Counted from the first letter of the stretch, positions 35,488-44,391 are shown. The stretch is DNA of 64,000 nucleotides from Bdellovibrionales bacterium (GCA_947502835.1 CANNBJ010000001.1:434001-498000); one strand, 5' to 3'. Made by a program: numbers and translations. Notes: generated by a model from the sequence alone, not told the origin.

Positions 35488-36642
35488 ATGGACCCTCGGG
35501 ATTCGTCGCCGAAAATCGCGTTTTTCATGGATGACCGCCTCCCTCACGACCGAAAGGCCGTGTTCACGAAACTCGTGTCGGTGCTGAGGCCAAAGTACAA
35601 TCTCGAGATCATCCCGGCCAGCTTCAGCGAGAGTGATTTCATCAAGCACCTCGAGACCCATGCTTATACGGTGATCTTGCTCCCGTGGTACCGGTATCTT
35701 TCCTGGAAAAAACTGGAAACCCGTTTTGGTTCTCTTCGTCTTGAGGGACCGACGATTGCGGGGTACTTCGCCGATGCGATCCTGCCCTTTGAGCTCTCCG
35801 CAATGCCTTCGTTCCACCAGATGATCCTCCTTGATTTTTACCGTCTCGATTCTTTTGAGATCGAGACCATCCTACAGGCCCTCGTGTTTCCGGACCAGAA
35901 GGCGGGATTCCGCGGAATCCTTCCTCAGACCACTCCCATTCACCATCAGGACTGGTTTGACCATGATGGTGCGAACACCCGGTGCATTGATGCAATCATG
36001 AACACGACACTCATGAAGGCAAAGCGGTGGTCGGAGCGCACCCAGCAGCTGCGGTTTTTCCTGACAGCACTTTGGACCCTCGCCTTCTCCGAGCGCACCC
36101 AAAGGAGAACCGGGGAGCGGATTGCCCAGATTGAAATCGCCGAATTCTCAAAGCGGATCGCGATCAAGTTCGTGGTCGAGGATGCGGACCTGACCTTGAA
36201 ACAGATGATGGAATACTTTTGGCCCTCGCAGAATCACCAGAACCAGGCGATCCATGCGATGATCAAGAACTCGGATTTCATCCGGGTCGCCCACTTCCCC
36301 GAGTCGCGCCAGATCGAGATCACCGCTTTCTTTCTTGAGTCCTCGCCCACGCTCCGGCACCCGGGCGAGATGCGCGGATTCTGGATCGAGCCGCAAAAGC
36401 TGAAATACCTCCGCTCCTCGGCGGAAGACAGCTTTTTAAAACGGATTCCCATCCACACCGCGAAGAAGGATCTTGTGACCGAGCAATTCCACGAAGTGCT
36501 CGAGCATCTGAAGGCGGTTCACCTTTCGCTCGGGAACATCTCGCATGAAGAGCGATTCATCATGGAACATCAGGTCTCGAACATCCGGTTCCTGATCCAG
36601 GCCATCGAAAAGAAAGTGGCGGAGCGGAAAAAAATCGCCTAA
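35488..36642 (+). CDS. Hypothetical cytoplasmic protein, 384 aa
   Basis: No family recognised. The start at 35488 is chosen because GGGAAGAGG precedes it. The N-terminal 110 residues look like an alpha/beta (response-regulator-like) fold: 'KIAFFMDDRLPHD', 'NLEIIPASFSESDFIKHLE', 'YTVILLPWYRYLSW', but without a clear acidic phosphorylation pocket. The rest is helical and basic, ending 'IEKKVAERKKIA'. Divergent from the helicase-nuclease gene (42 bases between starts), and 12 bases ahead of the beta-propeller gene, with which it probably forms an operon. Confidence 0.65.
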   Translation: MDPRDSSPKIAFFMDDRLPHDRKAVFTKLVSVLRPKYNLEIIPASFSESDFIKHLETHAYTVILLPWYRYLSWKKLETRFGSLRLEGPTIAGYFADAILPFELSAMPSFHQMILLDFYRLDSFEIETILQALVFPDQKAGFRGILPQTTPIHHQDWFDHDGANTRCIDAIMNTTLMKAKRWSERTQQLRFFLTALWTLAFSERTQRRTGERIAQIEIAEFSKRIAIKFVVEDADLTLKQMMEYFWPSQNHQNQAIHAMIKNSDFIRVAHFPESRQIEITAFFLESSPTLRHPGEMRGFWIEPQKLKYLRSSAEDSFLKRIPIHTAKKDLVTEQFHEVLEHLKAVHLSLGNISHEERFIMEHQVSNIRFLIQAIEKKVAERKKIA

Positions 36643-36654
36643 AGTGGAGCTCGC

Positions 36655-38016
36655 GTGCTCCTGCTTGAGTTCTTCAACCGCATTTCGTTTTTTTCCCTGC
36701 TCGCGTGGAGCTTTTTTTTCATCGCTGCGGTTTGTGCGATTCTCCTGACCTCGCTTCGCTCCCCCCTTCTTCGTAAACATCGAAAGTCCCTGATCGCAGT
36801 TGCAAGCAGTTCGATGGTGCTCGGCCTTGCGATCTGGTCGCTGCCGCTGTTCCTGAACCGCTTGAATCCGGACCAGTCGCGCCTCACGCCGATTGATGAT
36901 CTCGTGCGCACCGAATGGATCGAACCTGTCGGCAATCCCGAAACCGAGTTGCCGGACGAGGAGATTGGCTGGGCCCGGGGGCTTGGCTATCAATTCAAAT
37001 ACAAGCTCCGCCTTGGTTACGATTTTGAGAAGGTTCTTGCCTCGGGGCCGGAATCCCTTGTGCTGCTTGATCAAGGCGGCGACATCCACGGCTTTGATGC
37101 CTACACCGGGCTCAATCACTGGGTGCTTCGTTTGCGTTTGAATCAGGCCCTTGATTTCGTCCTTGATGGAAAGAAGCTCTATCTTCTTGATCACACCTCC
37201 CTTGGCTCGCTTCGGATTTCGTGTGTGGATTACCTGAACCCGGCCCTGCTGTGGGCCCGCACCATTCCCCGCTCCAAGGAAGGCGCGCTCATGCTTGATC
37301 CCGAAACCCAGACGCTTTTTGTTTCGGGTGCCGCGGGGGGGATTTGGGCACTCAAGGCAAAGACAGGAGAGGTGCTCTGGAAGCGGCCCGAGTTGTTTTC
37401 GAAAGTCCGTGCTCTTCGAGGCGGAAAGCATCTTCTTTTTTTCGAACCGAAGGTCGCCGGAAAGAGCGGGCACTGGGTCTTTCTTGATCCGGTAAACGGA
37501 AAAACGCTTCAAAGAACGCCGCACGTGTATCCGGATCTCGAATCCTTCCTGGTGGTCGAGCATGAACCTCACAGTTCAGGCGCAAGCCCTGTGCTCGGAC
37601 TTGTGGATCAGGAGAACACTTTTTTACTCAATCCCGTGGATCTCTCCCAGCGCTGGACCCATCATGAAGAATCGAAGCTTCGTGCGGTGAGGATTGTGGG
37701 CAAGGATCGCCTCCTGACCCTGTCTGATTCAAACCTTCTTGCCCTTCGAAATCTTGGAACCCATGAGTTGCAGTGGGAGCAGACGATCCACACCCCTGAG
37801 GTGAGCTTCCTGCGCACAAACCCTGACCTGAGCCGTGTGGTGGTGCCAAGCGAGAAGGAGGGCGAGTCCCGGAGTCTCTCGTTTTATGACCTCGCCACGG
37901 GGGAAGCGCTTGGGGTCGCTCATGTGTCCCTCCCCTTACTGGATGTTCATTTCCTGGGCGACTGGGTGTATTTCTTGAGCGAGACCCATGTCTGGGCAGC
38001 AAGAAAAAGCCAATAA
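36655..38016 (+). CDS. Membrane-anchored PQQ-like beta-propeller protein
   Basis: A 453-residue protein with two N-terminal transmembrane helices (about 12-34 and 46-64) and a domain of repeated blades of the PQQ/BamB type: 'LVLLDQGGDIHGFDAYTGLN', 'GIWALKAKTGEVLW', 'LALRNLGTHELQW' and 'LSFYDLATGEALG'. The W-A-L/D-x-x-T-G-E pattern is typical. Such propellers are protein-interaction scaffolds outside the inner membrane. The start is GTG at 36655. It follows the gene at 35488 by 12 bases. Function unknown; BamB-like assembly roles are possible, but the anchor differs. Confidence 0.7.
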   Translation: MLLLEFFNRISFFSLLAWSFFFIAAVCAILLTSLRSPLLRKHRKSLIAVASSSMVLGLAIWSLPLFLNRLNPDQSRLTPIDDLVRTEWIEPVGNPETELPDEEIGWARGLGYQFKYKLRLGYDFEKVLASGPESLVLLDQGGDIHGFDAYTGLNHWVLRLRLNQALDFVLDGKKLYLLDHTSLGSLRISCVDYLNPALLWARTIPRSKEGALMLDPETQTLFVSGAAGGIWALKAKTGEVLWKRPELFSKVRALRGGKHLLFFEPKVAGKSGHWVFLDPVNGKTLQRTPHVYPDLESFLVVEHEPHSSGASPVLGLVDQENTFLLNPVDLSQRWTHHEESKLRAVRIVGKDRLLTLSDSNLLALRNLGTHELQWEQTIHTPEVSFLRTNPDLSRVVVPSEKEGESRSLSFYDLATGEALGVAHVSLPLLDVHFLGDWVYFLSETHVWAARKSQ

Positions 38017-38070
38017 AAACAATAATTTTTCGCTAAATCAGTTTCATGTAGAAAACGCGACCATTTTGCT

Positions 38071-38099
38071 TTGTTTTTGATTTCCGCCCTTGCTATCCT
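38071..38099 (+). promoter_or_regulatory. Probable sigma-70-type promoter of the tandem secreted-protein operon
   Basis: TTGTTT (38071-38076) and TATCCT (38094-38099) are spaced by 17 bases in an AT-rich stretch. A start near 38106 would give a leader of about 35 bases containing an odd palindrome and the GGGGG ribosome-binding site. Moderate match only. Confidence 0.4.
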
Positions 38100-38106
38100 A
38101 TTAACA

Positions 38107-38121
38107 AGGCGTGTCACGCCT
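38107..38121. promoter_or_regulatory. Palindrome at the predicted transcript start
   Basis: AGGCGTGTCACGCCT is a perfect odd palindrome of 15 bases, followed by TGATCTTTTTT. It could be an operator at the start site or an RNA hairpin with a weak terminator-like tail, 19 bases ahead of the ATG at 38141. Role inferred. Confidence 0.35.
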
Positions 38122-38140
38122 GATCTTTTTTGGGGGACTT

Positions 38141-40405
38141 ATGAAGCAAGGAATTTTGCTACTTTCATTCACCTTGGGAAGCCTTCTTTCGGCAGGCGTA
38201 GCGGAGGCGGGATGCACCAGGCAGCGCTCCTTAACAGAGGGTTTTTACGGCCTTGATACTTGGCAAAAATGCCTTAACTATGCACTTGCACATCCGGATG
38301 AGGGCATTCAGTGGACCGATAGCAACAGCACTTACTCCCTCAATAATGAAGGAGGAATTAAAGAATTAGCAACCTCCAAGGGTGAGGAATGGACTTCATA
38401 TGTAAATGGCCTCCCGAACCAATCCATAAAGACAAATCTCGACCACATTAAAAACGGGACTTACAATGGCCACAAAGTAGTTACCAGCTTTACCGGCGAT
38501 GAATTGACAAAGTACCAAAATAAGATTTCGGCAGCAGCCGCCGCCCCTGAATTAAAATGCAAGAATGAAGGCAAGTTTTGGGAAAATGGTGAGTGTATAA
38601 CGATCAAATCGAGGCAAAGCCACAGTGAGGAAATTGTAAATCGACTTACGCGTGACGAGAGCTATGAAAAAACGATCTCCGATAATTTGGCGAAAGCAAA
38701 TACCGAACATGCGGCGAACATAGAACAAAAAACAGGTGTCGATAATCTGATCGGTAAAAAAACAAAAGAAAACCATGGCTGGTTAAGCCGCGTCTCCGGG
38801 CACGCAAAAAACAAAGAAATTGATGCTCATAATTTGAAGGTAGATGAAAACCTGAACTTTAAAACAACTTTTGAAACAAACAAAGCGAACTATGATGATT
38901 TCTTGAGAAATAATCCGCAATGTGCTGATCTAGGCTCAACGTGCTCTGGCCCAACCCGCGAAAGATATGTTGAACTGAAAAAATCACATGATGATTCGAA
39001 AGAACTCTATGATAAACACCTAACTAAAAACTTCGGAGGCGATGAAAAAAATGTCATAACGACATCAGATGCAAAGAGGAATACTGAGGCCTCGGGAAAA
39101 TCCAAAAAAGATGCGCAAATTGCTCACGAAAAAGAAGTTCAAAGAAAAGCGAACGCTCAAGAGATCATGGAAAAAAACCAAGGCGGCTTTGATGGCCGCT
39201 ACGGGACACTTCACAGCGGGATTTCAAGAGCTGCAAGCGAGTTGATGGTACAAGGCATGGGCGTGCTTGATGACATGGGCCGCAGCAAAGTGGTTCAAAA
39301 CGGAAACATCCAAGCGGCCAACCTCGCAGCCCAAGGACCCACTGTCACAAGCCGGAACATGATTGACAGCCAAAACAAGGTCAATGAAGAGACAAGAACC
39401 CAGTTGAACAAAGCAAAAAAGAGAGCAAACTTAACGGCTCTCTCCCAAACACTGCTGGGGGCGGCCCACATTGCCAGCAACTCGGTGGTAAAAAAGCGTG
39501 CTAACGACGCGTTAACCAAGATCGATTTGGATCTGGGTAAAATACCCGGAAAAAGAGTAATTGCAAATGGTAACCCTGCAGCACTCGCATTGATCGACCA
39601 AGAGGAATCTATCTTGAATGAACAGCGGGGCAACGTGAGCAAGAACCTCAATGGCGCACGAAATGCACAGGTGATGAACTCGCTCACCATGGGGATCGAA
39701 GCCGCGAAGTCATACAACAAGGCCCGGCAATTCAAGATCGAGCGGGATGCCGTTCGGGATCAGGACTACTCGGGTCTTCAGAACAACCAAAACTACAACA
39801 TCCAACTCGCCAATGAAGCGCCTCCTCCGGGAGCGGTGGACACCGCTCCGACCGTTACCGCTCTCACCGATGGCCAAATCCTGAATCCTGAAACCGACGA
39901 CAAAGCCGTCGCACTGGAAGACCAACCGCAATTCAACCCCACGGACCTCGATACCATGGCAGGAGCTCCCCCTGCCCCGGGATTTGGTGAAGGGCGGACC
40001 GAGACTCCCCAGGGTGTTCCCGGTGGAGGAGGTGGCGGCGTGGGTGGAACCCAAGCGGCGCAAGACGACGGCGGTCCACAGGCTCCTGCCAAGACCAAGG
40101 ATCCGGTCGTAAGCTATGCTGCAAACGATCCGACAGCTGCAGGGCGCGGCTTTAGCGGAAAGTCGGGCGGAGGATCGGAAGGCGTCGGGATTGATCAGGC
40201 CTTTGCCGATCTTCTCAAGAAACTCCTTCCAGCCGAAGAAGGTGCCGAATCAAGGGACGCCGGTGCGGATCAAGTGGCGCTCGGAGACCGGGCCCCTGCG
40301 TCCGATCAGGCCGCCGTGATCGGCAGGAACCAGAATATCTTTGAGGTGATCCACAAGCGCTATCTGAAGAAGAGCCAGGAGGGTGCGGTTTTGTACAACC
40401 TGTAA
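38141..40405 (+). CDS. Large secreted protein of unknown function (tandem member 1)
   Basis: A 754-residue protein with a signal peptide (MKQGILLLSFTLGSLLSAGVAEA) and a GGGGG ribosome-binding site. The first third is AT-rich and Lys/Asn-rich, with Cys pairs ('ELKCKNEG...GECITI' and 'NPQCADLGSTC') and helical, coiled-coil-like runs. The middle has 'KKRANLTALSQTLLGAAHIASNS'. The last third is Pro/Gly-rich and disordered, then 'QNIFEVIHKRYLKKSQEG'. That end resembles the end of the next protein ('ISLFVRIGYRYTKKAPS'). Unknown family. The composition shift within the gene suggests transfer or a mosaic. The next gene starts 53 bases after it. Confidence 0.7.
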   Translation: MKQGILLLSFTLGSLLSAGVAEAGCTRQRSLTEGFYGLDTWQKCLNYALAHPDEGIQWTDSNSTYSLNNEGGIKELATSKGEEWTSYVNGLPNQSIKTNLDHIKNGTYNGHKVVTSFTGDELTKYQNKISAAAAAPELKCKNEGKFWENGECITIKSRQSHSEEIVNRLTRDESYEKTISDNLAKANTEHAANIEQKTGVDNLIGKKTKENHGWLSRVSGHAKNKEIDAHNLKVDENLNFKTTFETNKANYDDFLRNNPQCADLGSTCSGPTRERYVELKKSHDDSKELYDKHLTKNFGGDEKNVITTSDAKRNTEASGKSKKDAQIAHEKEVQRKANAQEIMEKNQGGFDGRYGTLHSGISRAASELMVQGMGVLDDMGRSKVVQNGNIQAANLAAQGPTVTSRNMIDSQNKVNEETRTQLNKAKKRANLTALSQTLLGAAHIASNSVVKKRANDALTKIDLDLGKIPGKRVIANGNPAALALIDQEESILNEQRGNVSKNLNGARNAQVMNSLTMGIEAAKSYNKARQFKIERDAVRDQDYSGLQNNQNYNIQLANEAPPPGAVDTAPTVTALTDGQILNPETDDKAVALEDQPQFNPTDLDTMAGAPPAPGFGEGRTETPQGVPGGGGGGVGGTQAAQDDGGPQAPAKTKDPVVSYAANDPTAAGRGFSGKSGGGSEGVGIDQAFADLLKKLLPAEEGAESRDAGADQVALGDRAPASDQAAVIGRNQNIFEVIHKRYLKKSQEGAVLYNL

Positions 40406-40457
40406 GGACCAGCGGACAAACGACCAAGGAACGAACTTTTTCGAGGGGGAAAAAGGA

Positions 40458-42014
40458 ATGAGACCGTCACACGAAAACCACAAATCCCATTCGCCACGCT
40501 CGGCATTGGCATCAATCCGTGCGATCCTGATTCTGCAACTGGCGATCGCCTCTCCCCTGCCGTTCCCTTTGTCCGCCCATGCAGAAGAATCGCAAAACTC
40601 GTACTCGAGTGTATGCGACCCCATCAATTCCAGACAAAGTCTCAACACCGATCCAACAGTCCCCGTTGCAGGATATACCGACTGCGAAACCGCAAAGCAT
40701 GCGGAAATCGCCCGCAAGAGGGCGAACACAAAAGCTATCATGTTCGGGGCCCTAGGTACAGCTTGTGCTCTTCTTGCAGCGTTTCTTCCTGAACCAGCGG
40801 TCTGCACGGGCCTCTCCTTGGGTGGAACCGGAACAAAAATGCTGATTGACCACTCAACAAAAAAGAGAATCAAGAATGACACTGAAGTGCAAACCAACGG
40901 AATGGCAAAAACAGTAAACGGGTTGGTTGCCGCGTACAAAGTGGGAACGCTCGCTGCCCCCTACCTCTCCAAAGTAAAGGACGCGGCATGGTCCGCGTTT
41001 GATGGCTTGTTTTCCAAAGGCAATACCTCGAGTGGGGCAGGTCAAACTGTAGGCACTACACCCGGAGGTAACCCGCCCGCAACAGGTGCGGGAACCGAAG
41101 GAGCCGCCAATGCCCCTGCAAGCAGTTCAACGGATGCTTCAACCGCGTCTAACTCCAAAACTGATCCCAATGCCAAAGCCGATGGCCAAAAGGCCTGCGT
41201 CATGTCCTCGGCTCTCCTCTTTGTAGAAATGGGAATGTCGATTTGGGAGGCTGCCGATGCAAAGAAAATTCGACAGGTGAAGGTCGATGCAGCGAAAGCG
41301 AACGCCCTCGCCGCAGCAAGCTCCAATGCAATTGTTGCGAACTTCTCAAATCCCATGGGTGGCCAGCAGAATCAAGCCCCGGGAGCTGCCATCAGTGATG
41401 CCGCCTCATCAGACCCAAAAGATCAGTGCAAATCGGCGCAAGGGAACTCCTACCTCACATGTACATTCCAAGGATCCAACGAAGCTCCGGCAATTGCAGC
41501 GTTGGTGGGCGATTCGAGGGTGAACCGCTTGATGGAAAACCTGATGGGTGGAAAGACCCTCGGAGATCTGGCGAAGAGCTATGACGGAGATGGAAGTGGC
41601 GCGTCCATCGGAAATCACATTGCCAATGCCTTGGGAATGCCAAATGACATGAAATCTACCTTGAGTACCGGAATGTCCCTTGCTGAAAAAGCCACCCGAG
41701 GAGACTCGCAGGAACTCCCCGGCGCATCCTACGCATCGAAAGGTTCATCCCATCAGGATGCAAACAAGGCGGGCGAAGTCGATTTCAGCAAGATGATGGA
41801 AGGCCTGCTCAAGCAAATGAGCCCCGAGGAAAAAGCCGCCGTGAATCCACAGAACGCAAGTGACGCGATCTTCCGGAAACTCGACCTTCTGCCTCCCGAC
41901 AAGATTGAGGCAAATCGCGACATCAGCCTCTTCGTCAGAATCGGATATCGCTACACCAAGAAGGCCCCTTCGATCTTGAGTCGGGGGGCTGCGGAGGTTC
42001 CGAAAGCCCCCTAA
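40458..42014 (+). CDS. Large secreted protein of unknown function (tandem member 2), 3' end altered by an IS
   Basis: A 518-residue protein. From the ATG at 40458 a long signal peptide ends 'PFPLSAHA'. Next come a Cys-containing region ('SSVCDP', 'GYTDCETAKHAEIARKRAN'), a hydrophobic segment of about 30 residues that could insert in a membrane, a low-complexity Gly/Ala/Ser/Thr region, a second hydrophobic patch ('CVMSSALLFVEMGMSIWEAAD') and a helical end. Unknown family; it shares the R-x-x-K-K-like tail motif with its upstream neighbour. Its stop codon TAA is made of one chromosomal T plus the first two bases of the IS, so the extreme C-terminus has been changed, probably by about one residue. 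Confidence 0.7.
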   Translation: MRPSHENHKSHSPRSALASIRAILILQLAIASPLPFPLSAHAEESQNSYSSVCDPINSRQSLNTDPTVPVAGYTDCETAKHAEIARKRANTKAIMFGALGTACALLAAFLPEPAVCTGLSLGGTGTKMLIDHSTKKRIKNDTEVQTNGMAKTVNGLVAAYKVGTLAAPYLSKVKDAAWSAFDGLFSKGNTSSGAGQTVGTTPGGNPPATGAGTEGAANAPASSSTDASTASNSKTDPNAKADGQKACVMSSALLFVEMGMSIWEAADAKKIRQVKVDAAKANALAAASSNAIVANFSNPMGGQQNQAPGAAISDAASSDPKDQCKSAQGNSYLTCTFQGSNEAPAIAALVGDSRVNRLMENLMGGKTLGDLAKSYDGDGSGASIGNHIANALGMPNDMKSTLSTGMSLAEKATRGDSQELPGASYASKGSSHQDANKAGEVDFSKMMEGLLKQMSPEEKAAVNPQNASDAIFRKLDLLPPDKIEANRDISLFVRIGYRYTKKAPSILSRGAAEVPKAP

Positions 42015-42034
42015 CTGGCCTTTTTTAATGGGCA
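42013..42034. repeat. Left terminal inverted repeat of the IS
   Basis: Begins AACTGGCC and ends AATGGGCA; it supplies the AA of the upstream gene's TAA stop. Confidence 0.75.
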
Positions 42035-42038
42035 CAGC

Positions 42039-42950
42039 TCATTCCTTCGGGCTTATCAGTACGGTATTGTGATACCTGACATAGATCCACAGATGATCAA
42101 TGAGGCCTTCCACTTTCTTCGTCGTATTCCAGGTTCTACGAAAGAGGCGACTGACATTGGCTCTCAACATCGCACATGTGTGATTGAGTGAAAAAAGCGG
42201 ATCAAACCTTTGCTTCTTCAACTCTCCCTGGCCCACGGTGGCCGCACGGGCTCCTTTGTAGCGAACATGCTTTGCACCCGGCAAATGCCTCCTCAAATAT
42301 TTCGGATAGTGCGGATTCTCATCAGACTCGCACAGGACCTCTGGATGAAGCAGCGGCTTTAGATTCCTAAAAAGCAGATCCCAGCCCTCGGATCGCTCGT
42401 CCTTCCTCGGGCCGTATCTTTTTCGAGCGATCTTTGCTAGTAATCCCCTTGCAGGCATTCTTTTCACCTGAAAATCAAGGATTTCACGACTTCTGTTTCG
42501 AACCGCAAGAGTCACGCTCAGGGGTTTGCACTTGGTATGTTCCGAGGTCTCAAGGTCATCAAACTGGATGTGTTTGATGGAAGCCTCTTGAAATTGCTCC
42601 TCGAGCCATTCCTCATGATCCGCCTTCGCGCGCGCACCCAAAATTCTCAGTTTCCGCCTGATTGTCATGCGGTCGGTTTTGAGTAAAATCGCGGCCCTTC
42701 GCTGTGTTCCACCTGATGCAAGAAACACAAAAAGCCGTTCATTGATCTCACGCCTGTGCTGCCGATAATCGGGATCGAAGGTGGCTCTTGAGAACTGGAC
42801 CTTGCAAACCATGCACTTGAAGCGCTGGATATAGCGGCGATCGCACCGTCGGTAAAAAGTCCCCTTTTTGGAGACTCGTCCGGAAACCGAACCTCCAGGA
42901 TGCCTTGATTGATGCTCGGAGCAGTCCAAATTGATGCAATAACGATTCAT
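42039..42950 (-). CDS. IS transposase with zinc-ribbon N-terminus (IS1-like DDE type)
   Basis: A 303-residue protein. Cysteines at 'RYCINLDC', 'YRRCDR' and 'FKCMVCKV' form a zinc-ribbon-like start. A helix-turn-helix follows ('GTQRRAAILLKTDRMTIRRKLRILG'), then an RNase H-type core with acidic positions in 'IQFDDLETSEH' and 'CESDENPHYPK', and 'FSLNHTCAMLRANVSRLFRRTWNTTKK' near the end, a block I associate with IS1-like transposases of Bdellovibrio/myxobacterial-type genomes. The third catalytic residue is not certain. The gene is intact, so the IS may be active. No clear ribosome-binding site. Confidence 0.8.
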   Translation of the reverse strand: MNRYCINLDCSEHQSRHPGGSVSGRVSKKGTFYRRCDRRYIQRFKCMVCKVQFSRATFDPDYRQHRREINERLFVFLASGGTQRRAAILLKTDRMTIRRKLRILGARAKADHEEWLEEQFQEASIKHIQFDDLETSEHTKCKPLSVTLAVRNRSREILDFQVKRMPARGLLAKIARKRYGPRKDERSEGWDLLFRNLKPLLHPEVLCESDENPHYPKYLRRHLPGAKHVRYKGARAATVGQGELKKQRFDPLFSLNHTCAMLRANVSRLFRRTWNTTKKVEGLIDHLWIYVRYHNTVLISPKE

Positions 42951-43015
42951 GCCCGTCGAATTGCAGAAAAAGTGCCAAGCGTTTTAGAGAGTTGCGGGAA
43001 GCAGAGAAGCAGGAA

Positions 43016-43037
43016 TGCCCATTCAAAAAGACCAGTT
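43016..43037. repeat. Right terminal inverted repeat of the IS
   Basis: Inverted partner of 42013-42034 with two mismatches. One base separates it from the stop codon of the regulator gene on the minus strand. Confidence 0.75.
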
Positions 43038-43038
43038 C

Positions 43039-44391
43039 TTAATCGACCAGCGCCCGCAGCGCCTTCTGAAAATACTGACCCTTCAAGCGATGCTGATAGG
43101 TCTTGACGAAGTCCTTCGCCGTCCAATCCGGATGATCAATCACATAGTCGACAAAATAATGTGAAACAATGAAGAGAGCACTCAAGGGCGCGATGAACGA
43201 TGCGCTCATCCCGTGCGGAAACCCGGTCCCGTCCGGGAGCTCTTTTTGCTGTTCCAGGATCCGGATCGCATCGGGGTAAGACTCAAGGTCCATACGCGCA
43301 AGCTCCGCCGCATACATCGGAGCTTCAAGAAACGCCTTCTGCTCAGCATCGGTAAGCCCCGCTTTCAGCTTCTCGAACTCTCGCTTGCTCTGAATCCGTG
43401 CAAGGTGGGGAAAGTTCGTGAACCGCACATCGTGGAGATAGGCAACATAAATGAGCTTGTCCACACTGCGCTCCGAAATCCAACCAAGCTTTGTGCCAAG
43501 CCCCGACATCACCTGACAAAGCAAATGCACATGCTGCTTCAGGTAGTGGTTCTCTGCGCGAGCTCGGTCAAACACCTCAAACAAATCCTTGAAAGCCTTC
43601 TTGCCGGAAAGCGTCTTTCTGATTCCCGCCATATGGGACACGACCTGATTCCTGAAATTCTCATCCCGTACGATCTGCTCATCAGTGATGCTGAACAGAT
43701 TGCGCTTGGCGAGGAATCGCTCGAGAGTGGCCTGATCAAGCTCCTGGTCAAACTGGATTCCAATCTTATACCCGGATCGATTCGCAAGCGTGCCCTTGAC
43801 GTCAAAAGGGACCTTGAACAGAACCTCTCCCCTCAAAACCGCATCAAACCGATGAATGCCCAAGGAGGTGAGCCTCACTTGATCCTTCACATCGAAAAAC
43901 TGTCTGCTCATCGTGGGAACAAATACCGCCATCCCGCCTTTGCTGATGTCGCAGACAAGCACATTGTGAAGCCGCTCAGGCAACACCTTTGCACGGTTGA
44001 TCAGGGTTCTGATCTGCGCGTTCTTTTCTTCGGAGGGATGAAAATAATACCGGGGATTTTTGCGCCCCTCCTCCAGGGCGAGTTGAACCGGAAACTCGAG
44101 CGTGAGCTTTGCGCCCACCCGCTCCACCACCCGTGTCTTCAGGGCGGCATCCCGGAAGGGAAGCTTGAGGTACAATACCTCGCCCGTCTGGATGGACTCA
44201 TGGATCGAACTCTGCCGGACCTGGATCACCGACTGATCGCTTGAGATCTGCACCACCATCACCGGAAACTTGACCCGTTTGCGGTCCGCCCCCTTCCAGA
44301 TGAAGCAGCCGTCCTTCTCGACAGATCGGGAAAGCAGCTCGAAGATCTCCTGAAATCGTGTTGTCAGTCGGAGCTTGCGCTTCTGGGTCAC
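43039..44391 (-). CDS. PilZ-like protein with degenerate HD-GYP domain
   Basis: A 450-residue cytoplasmic protein. The N-terminal half carries a PilZ-like pair: 'RKNPRYYFHP' and, further on, 'DISKGGMAVFV'. The C-terminal half follows the HD-GYP layout but with decayed active-site motifs: 'VAYLHDVRFTNFP' keeps the HD pair but not the following G-K, and 'LPDGTGFPHGMSASFIAPLSALFIVSHYFVD' replaces the H-x-x-x-D-G-x-G-Y-P signature with a G-F-P and no His pair. It may sense c-di-GMP or act as a protein partner without hydrolysing it (inference). Its stop lies next to the IS. Confidence 0.7.
   Translation of the reverse strand: MTQKRKLRLTTRFQEIFELLSRSVEKDGCFIWKGADRKRVKFPVMVVQISSDQSVIQVRQSSIHESIQTGEVLYLKLPFRDAALKTRVVERVGAKLTLEFPVQLALEEGRKNPRYYFHPSEEKNAQIRTLINRAKVLPERLHNVLVCDISKGGMAVFVPTMSRQFFDVKDQVRLTSLGIHRFDAVLRGEVLFKVPFDVKGTLANRSGYKIGIQFDQELDQATLERFLAKRNLFSITDEQIVRDENFRNQVVSHMAGIRKTLSGKKAFKDLFEVFDRARAENHYLKQHVHLLCQVMSGLGTKLGWISERSVDKLIYVAYLHDVRFTNFPHLARIQSKREFEKLKAGLTDAEQKAFLEAPMYAAELARMDLESYPDAIRILEQQKELPDGTGFPHGMSASFIAPLSALFIVSHYFVDYVIDHPDWTAKDFVKTYQHRLKGQYFQKALRALVD

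Larger units (their letters stand above)
42013..43037. mobile_element. Insertion sequence, 1025 bp, with 22-base terminal inverted repeats
   Basis: The terminal repeats 42013-42034 and 43016-43037 match at 20 of 22 positions and enclose one transposase gene on the minus strand. No 8-9 base target duplication is visible. It sits exactly between two convergent genes, with its ends zero and one base from their stop codons. The same terminal sequence (AACTGGCC..TTTGAATGGGCA) occurs at both ends of the 198-base element at 50365-50562. Confidence 0.8.

Noticed and set aside
40383-40457. Upstream start of the second tandem secreted protein
   Set aside because: The 25 extra residues overlap the previous gene and would bury the signal peptide; the ATG at 40458 follows an AAGGA.
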